A stretch of DNA of 64,000 nt from contig OY720350.1 in assembly GCA_963082975.1 (NCBI GenBank), positions 40,417,851-40,481,850 on the forward strand, read 5' to 3'. The notes beneath the pieces are model-generated. The model worked only from the letters and a program-made list of their open reading frames with translations, ran no database searches and was not told the DNA's origin. How positions within the stretch are numbered: position 1 is the first letter of the stretch; each line of letters opens with the position of its first letter. The stretch is from Labia minor. Lineage: Eukaryota; Arthropoda; Insecta; Dermaptera; Spongiphoridae. Position numbers and translations under genes: made by a program. This document shows, one piece after another, positions 59,451-64,000 of the stretch.

Positions 59451-60023
59451 ATGGCTAGCTAAAATTGGCATAAATAAATAAATCAATCTATAAATAAATA
59501 ATTCACAAATATTTTAAAAATTAAGATAACCCTTTATTAAATAATTATAATCAAATTGAATCTTTAAAATACCATAATGAATTTAAAGATTATTCTATTT
59601 TCGTAAATATTTGTTATTCGTTATTCACTCGCTCTTGTCCTTGAAATTCTAACCAAATTTATCTACGGAAGAGGTTATCAATCACCTTGTGATAATTCTG
59701 TCGACGTCTTTTTGTCATTATACTGAAATAAAAAAAAAATAAAAAAAAGGAATAGAGATAGCTAAATAATATATGAATAAATATCATAAAAATCAAATCT
59801 TTTTGTAATATAAAAAGTAATAATCTGTTTATAAATAGAAATAAATTTGTATCATTGATAGATTAAATTATTGTTTTGATAATGATTAGGAATAAATGTA
59901 AAGTTTCATATATATAATAAGTAAATGTTTGAAAATGGATTTGAATGTTTAATAATATAAGATTCGGAGAAAAAACTAAAAAAAAAATATGGAATTTTTC
60001 AATAGTGACGTATATTCTACTCA

Positions 60024-60072
<49 letters not shown>

Positions 60073-60925
60073 GTTAATAATTATTTTATGAGGTAAGTGA
60101 CCGTTAATCCAAAAACCAAGAGGAATCTATGTACTTTTTTTTTTTAAATTCTTAGTACCATTACAAAAAAATGAAAAGTTTAAATATCAATAAAAATAAA
60201 AGATTAAATTTGATTAATATTCTTACAATTTTAAAATAATATCATTATAAATTATAATTCTTATTATTATAAATCTTTTTTTTCAATTGTTAATAAAATA
60301 AAATTAATTTACTAATCGTAAGAGAATCGGTATTTTAACATTGAATTAATAAATAATAAAACTCAACGAACAATTGATATAAGATATGAATTATAGTTTA
60401 TAAAAATTTTTAAATGCCCCTTTCTGCAAGCAACCAATACTACATGTTAATTTTTTTTGTCTAATTTACTATATTATTTCGTGATTTTTCTTATTTATAT
60501 GATAATATATAATAGGTTTGTTATTATTTTATTTATAACTATTCCAATTAAATGATTAAAATTGATATTAAAGCTTTTGTAAAAATATTATGAATAAAAT
60601 ATTAGAATTTATATTTGTGGCCCAATAAGTACATCCAAAAAAAAAAAAATTGGAAAAGTTCGATACACTTGACCCAACGATTTTCCAAATTCTGTAACTC
60701 GTCTGAAAAATAAATTAATATTTTAAAAAAATGATCTGATTTATTAATATGGAGACATTTGCAGTATACCGCTAAATACTTTCATTTATGATATGATGAT
60801 TATGTCTATTCTTTATCTGACTGGTTCTACTTTATTATTATTCTATAAAACTATTAATTGAGATCAACGAAATTCCCAACTGTAATTATAAGAAGATCAA
60901 GAAGAAGAAAGTAGAATCTAATTTT
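59451..60925. other. Unassigned AT-rich DNA with simple repeats
   Basis: A CT microsatellite (about 60024-60042) runs straight into a TA microsatellite (to 60070). No gene recognised. Confidence 0.5.
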
Positions 60926-61592
60926 TACCGACCGACGATAGTAAGGGAGGTATTGTTTTCACACCAAATTTCACATGTGGAGATTTTTACATATCTCCAC
61001 GAATCATGCATTTTCTTAACAGAAAAAAGTATTTTTAGCATGATGTCTGTCCGTCCGTCTGTCCGTCCGTCTGTCCGTCCGTCTGTCCGTCCGTCTGTCC
61101 GTCCGTATAGATGTGTACAGCCTGGACGGCTTAACGGATTTTGATGAAATTTGGTATATTTACTTAATGCATCAGTGGGATGAATTGATCAACTTTTGGT
61201 GCAAAGCCGGAAACCGGAAGTGGTAGTATTAGCGATCGACGATAAGAAGGGAAGGGTTATTTTCGCACCAAATTTCACATAAGGAGATTTTTTTACATAT
61301 CACCACGAATGTGTTGGTTTTATCCTCGGGAAAAATCATCTTCATTTTGTTTTTCTTAATTTAAAATTATATGACGTCACCCAGCCCTTCATGACGTCAC
61401 AGCCTCGGGTAACGCCGGCTACTTCAGCTAAATATTATAAATAAAATAAAATTAAAAATATTTATGTTATATCCATATCTGTTTTTTATTACATTAATAG
61501 ATATATTAAAATTATTTGAAATTGTTTCTGTAGCTGGAAATTAATTTATTTCAAACCGTCGGTCGGTTCGGACTTGGCCACAGGTCAACTTA
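60926..61592 (+). mobile_element. Family A element, copy 7, with expanded GTCY repeat
   Basis: 667 bp, starts TACCGACCGACG and ends hairpin plus AACTTA. It carries the longest GTCY microsatellite of the family (about 61044-61107) and both TGACGTCA palindromes (about 61372-61400). Flanked by T-runs. Confidence 0.9.
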
Positions 61593-63067
61593 TTTCTTTT
61601 ATGGTTTCTCATCTTCTTCTTCTTCTTCTTCTTCACAATTTTCTATTTGAAGACGGGGGATATTATACATCCATGAATTTTTCTAATTTTTGATTTGAGA
61701 GTGATTAGTCATGCACGTCTAAAAGTTTGGTCATATCTTCAATTGTTTCGTCTTCGAATCCACCTAATAATGTCTTATTTTATGTTAATGTTAACAACTT
61801 TTCTACACTTGCACTTTGTATAAATCTAGAAAGAAATTTACATCAAACGCCGTTTAACCAATCGGTAACAATTTCTTCCAGGAAAGCAGATTTCAAATTT
61901 TTGATTCCTTTTAAAATGTCGAATTACAATAATTAATCTTTAACAAACTGATTGGAATACCAGATGAATCCCATGCCGGTGTAATTTGAACCAGCGCAAA
62001 ACGACATTTACTTTTTTATATTTTATTTTTAATTAATATGATCAGTAAAGAATTTTATATTATTATCTTTCTAATTTTGACTTAGTATACAAAATATTAT
62101 TATTATCACATTTCCAGGCTCCTCCTTACTTGAAACATCCAAAAGAATAACATAGAAGAAAGGTGGAAACTTCAGCAGGAGAGAGAAGTTTCAATAAGAT
62201 TTGGAACGAAATAGTCCGATGAAAGAAAAAATGCTTATGAAGGAAAAAAATGTGGATAATTTGGTCGAAGAAGAAATCAGTAAAAATTAAGAGTAATAAA
62301 AGAGAGAAAAATAGAGGCTTTGTATGATCCAAAAAGAGCCAATAGGTAATACAAACAAATATTTTTATTAGAGAAATAAATTCATTTTACAGAAAAATTC
62401 CTAGTTTTTGAGTTTTTACTTGAAATAGAGTAAAAATTGATTCTTTAGTTAGTCAATTGCCTTTTAATGAAAATGATTTCAATATAATATTTATATATTA
62501 AGTATTACTATTAAATATAATTTCTTAAACTTATTACTACTGGATGCTAATTGAACTAATAATAATAAGTGATTATGTATATTATATAAATTAAAAGGAA
62601 AAAATAAAACAATTGAAATATCTAACAATAAGTCAAGAAAACAAGAGCTCAACACCTACATATTCTAATCCAGTATTTAGCCTTTTTAAGTCCAAAGGAT
62701 AATTCTTAATATTTTTATAAATTTTAAAATCAAATAAAATAAATTACAACCATTTACTTACAAATGTTTCAATATTAATATTAAGAATTATTTTTATTTT
62801 ATTTTTGAAAATTAAACTAAATTAAAAATTCCATATTTATAAATTTATTTATTTTTTATGAATATTAACTAATTTGGTAATGATTTTTTTTACTTTTATT
62901 CTTCACAATTAGGACAAATTGGTTTGTTTAATGGTTAAGCTTAATAAGAGAGGAGGGGGGAAACAAAACAAGATAGTGAAGAGATTTCAGCAAACCTGAG
63001 AAAATACCGTTTGACTTGTGTTGGAATAAATGCCTGGATATTTTTTTTTTCAAAAGGAACTCATTTT
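61593..63067. other. Unassigned DNA between two family A copies
   Basis: A TTC repeat lies at about 61612-61634. Weakly coding-like stretches near 61700-61990 (minus) and 62100-62340 (plus) show no family I recognise and no consistent splice sites. Confidence 0.45.
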
Positions 63068-63707
63068 TACCGACCGACGATAGTAAGGGAGGTATTGTTT
63101 TCACACCAAATTTCACCTATGGATATTTTTAGGTACATATCTCCACGAATCATGCATTTTCTAAACAGAAAAAAGTATTTTTAGCATGATGTCGGTCCGT
63201 CCGTCTGTCCGTCCGTATAGATGTGTACAGCCTGAACGGCTCAACCGATTTTGATGAAATTTGGTATATTTACTTAATGCATCAGTGGGATGAATTGATC
63301 AACTTTTGGTGCAAATCCGGAAACCGGAAGTGGTAGTATTAGCAATCGACGATAGGAAGGGAAGGGTTATTTTCACACCAAATTTCACATGAGGAGATTT
63401 TTTTATATATCACCACGAATCATACACTTTGTATTGGTTTTATCCTCGGGAAAATCATATTTATTAGTTTTTTCTTGATTTAAAATTATATGACGTCATC
63501 CAGCCATTCATGACGTCACAGCCTGGTTTTACATATATATTATAAATAAAATAAAATTAAAAATGTTTATATTTATTATTTATGTATCCATATCTGTTTT
63601 TTATTACATTAATAGATATATTAAAATTATTTGAAATTGTTTCTGTAGCTGCTAATTAATTTACTTCAAACCGTCGGTCGGTTCGGACCTGGCCACAGGT
63701 CAACTTA
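63068..63707 (+). mobile_element. Family A element, copy 8, full length
   Basis: 640 bp, TACCGACCGACG at the start, CGTCGGTCGGT arm, GACCTG/CAGGTC hairpin and AACTTA at the end. Both TGACGTCA palindromes (about 63491-63518) are intact. Confidence 0.9.
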
Positions 63708-64000
63708 ATTAACAATTGGACAGAGGAAAAAGGTGTTCAAATGTTTTGGCTGATCACGGATAAGTAATATCAAGGTAAAAATATTTAATATCATAATAGT
63801 ATTATAGTACAATCTCAAATATTTCTCACAAAATTCTTATTAATTATAATTTAATATGATATTTAATTACTATCTCGTAATTTTAATTAAATTTTACAAA
63901 TAATCACAAAAAAAGAAGCAAAAATTTGAATTTTTTACTTATAATTGGTGTAAAAATAAATACCATTGAAATTAAATAAATTTTTAATAAATTTTTTTTA

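Noticed and set aside
60953-61144. Open frame with repeated SVRP residues
   Set aside because: It is the GTCY microsatellite of family A read as protein; the same frame appears in other A copies.
61727-61936. Possible small exon or gene
   Set aside because: Reading frames on both strands are short with no recognisable domain; one acceptor-like site alone is not enough.
1-64000. LTR retrovirus or Polinton-like element
   Set aside because: No long terminal repeats, capsid, integrase or polymerase frames of these kinds were seen; retroelement traces are LINE fragments and SINEs only.

Overview
The window is strongly AT-rich animal nuclear DNA, most likely from an arthropod and probably an insect. 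The evidence is intron-rich genes with GT-AG introns, mariner, IS630-like and hAT DNA transposons, Jockey- and RTE-like LINE pieces, tRNA-derived SINEs, and many small elements with GTCY or CA microsatellites that resemble arthropod Helentron-derived elements. The order cannot be fixed from sequence alone. SMG7 is present, whereas Drosophila melanogaster is known to lack it. No viral, rRNA or CRISPR feature was found.

Three complete host genes can be assembled exon by exon with phases that close. ABCF1 (translation-associated ABC protein) is on the minus strand at 12091-18554, with 10 coding exons and about 926 aa. Casein kinase II beta is on the plus strand, with a probable 5' UTR exon ending at 22789 and five coding exons at 23556-27445 (222 aa). 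SMG7 (nonsense-mediated decay) is on the minus strand at 29074-35168, with 16 coding exons and 1147 aa. ABCF1 and CK2 beta are divergent, with hAT-rich DNA between them. CK2 beta and SMG7 are convergent. All three are housekeeping genes and nothing suggests that they work together.

1-12 kb is repeat-rich. It has an internally deleted mariner, hAT remnants, a LINE piece next to a broken ankyrin-repeat stretch, and a three-level nest in which element A sits inside C inside B. 12-35 kb carries the genes. 35-41 kb is mostly unassigned DNA with a hAT miniature element and a SINE.

41.46-50.82 kb is one 9.36-kb minisatellite of an 11-bp unit, about 850 copies, with long duplications inside it. It lies between fragments of element B and between two nearly identical 0.8-kb direct repeats. 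51.6-64 kb has further copies of elements A, B and C, two more Tc1/mariner-type miniatures, a SINE with clear target duplications, and simple repeats.

The most interesting pattern is that three otherwise different short families (A, B, C) share one architecture. Each has a 5' end starting TAC, an asymmetric inverted repeat whose second arm is set back from the 3' end, a small 3' hairpin, a final RCTTA, and insertion in T-runs. This matches what is known for Helentron-associated (HINE/DINE-like) elements. Every family A copy that keeps the region also carries two perfect CRE palindromes 20 bp apart.
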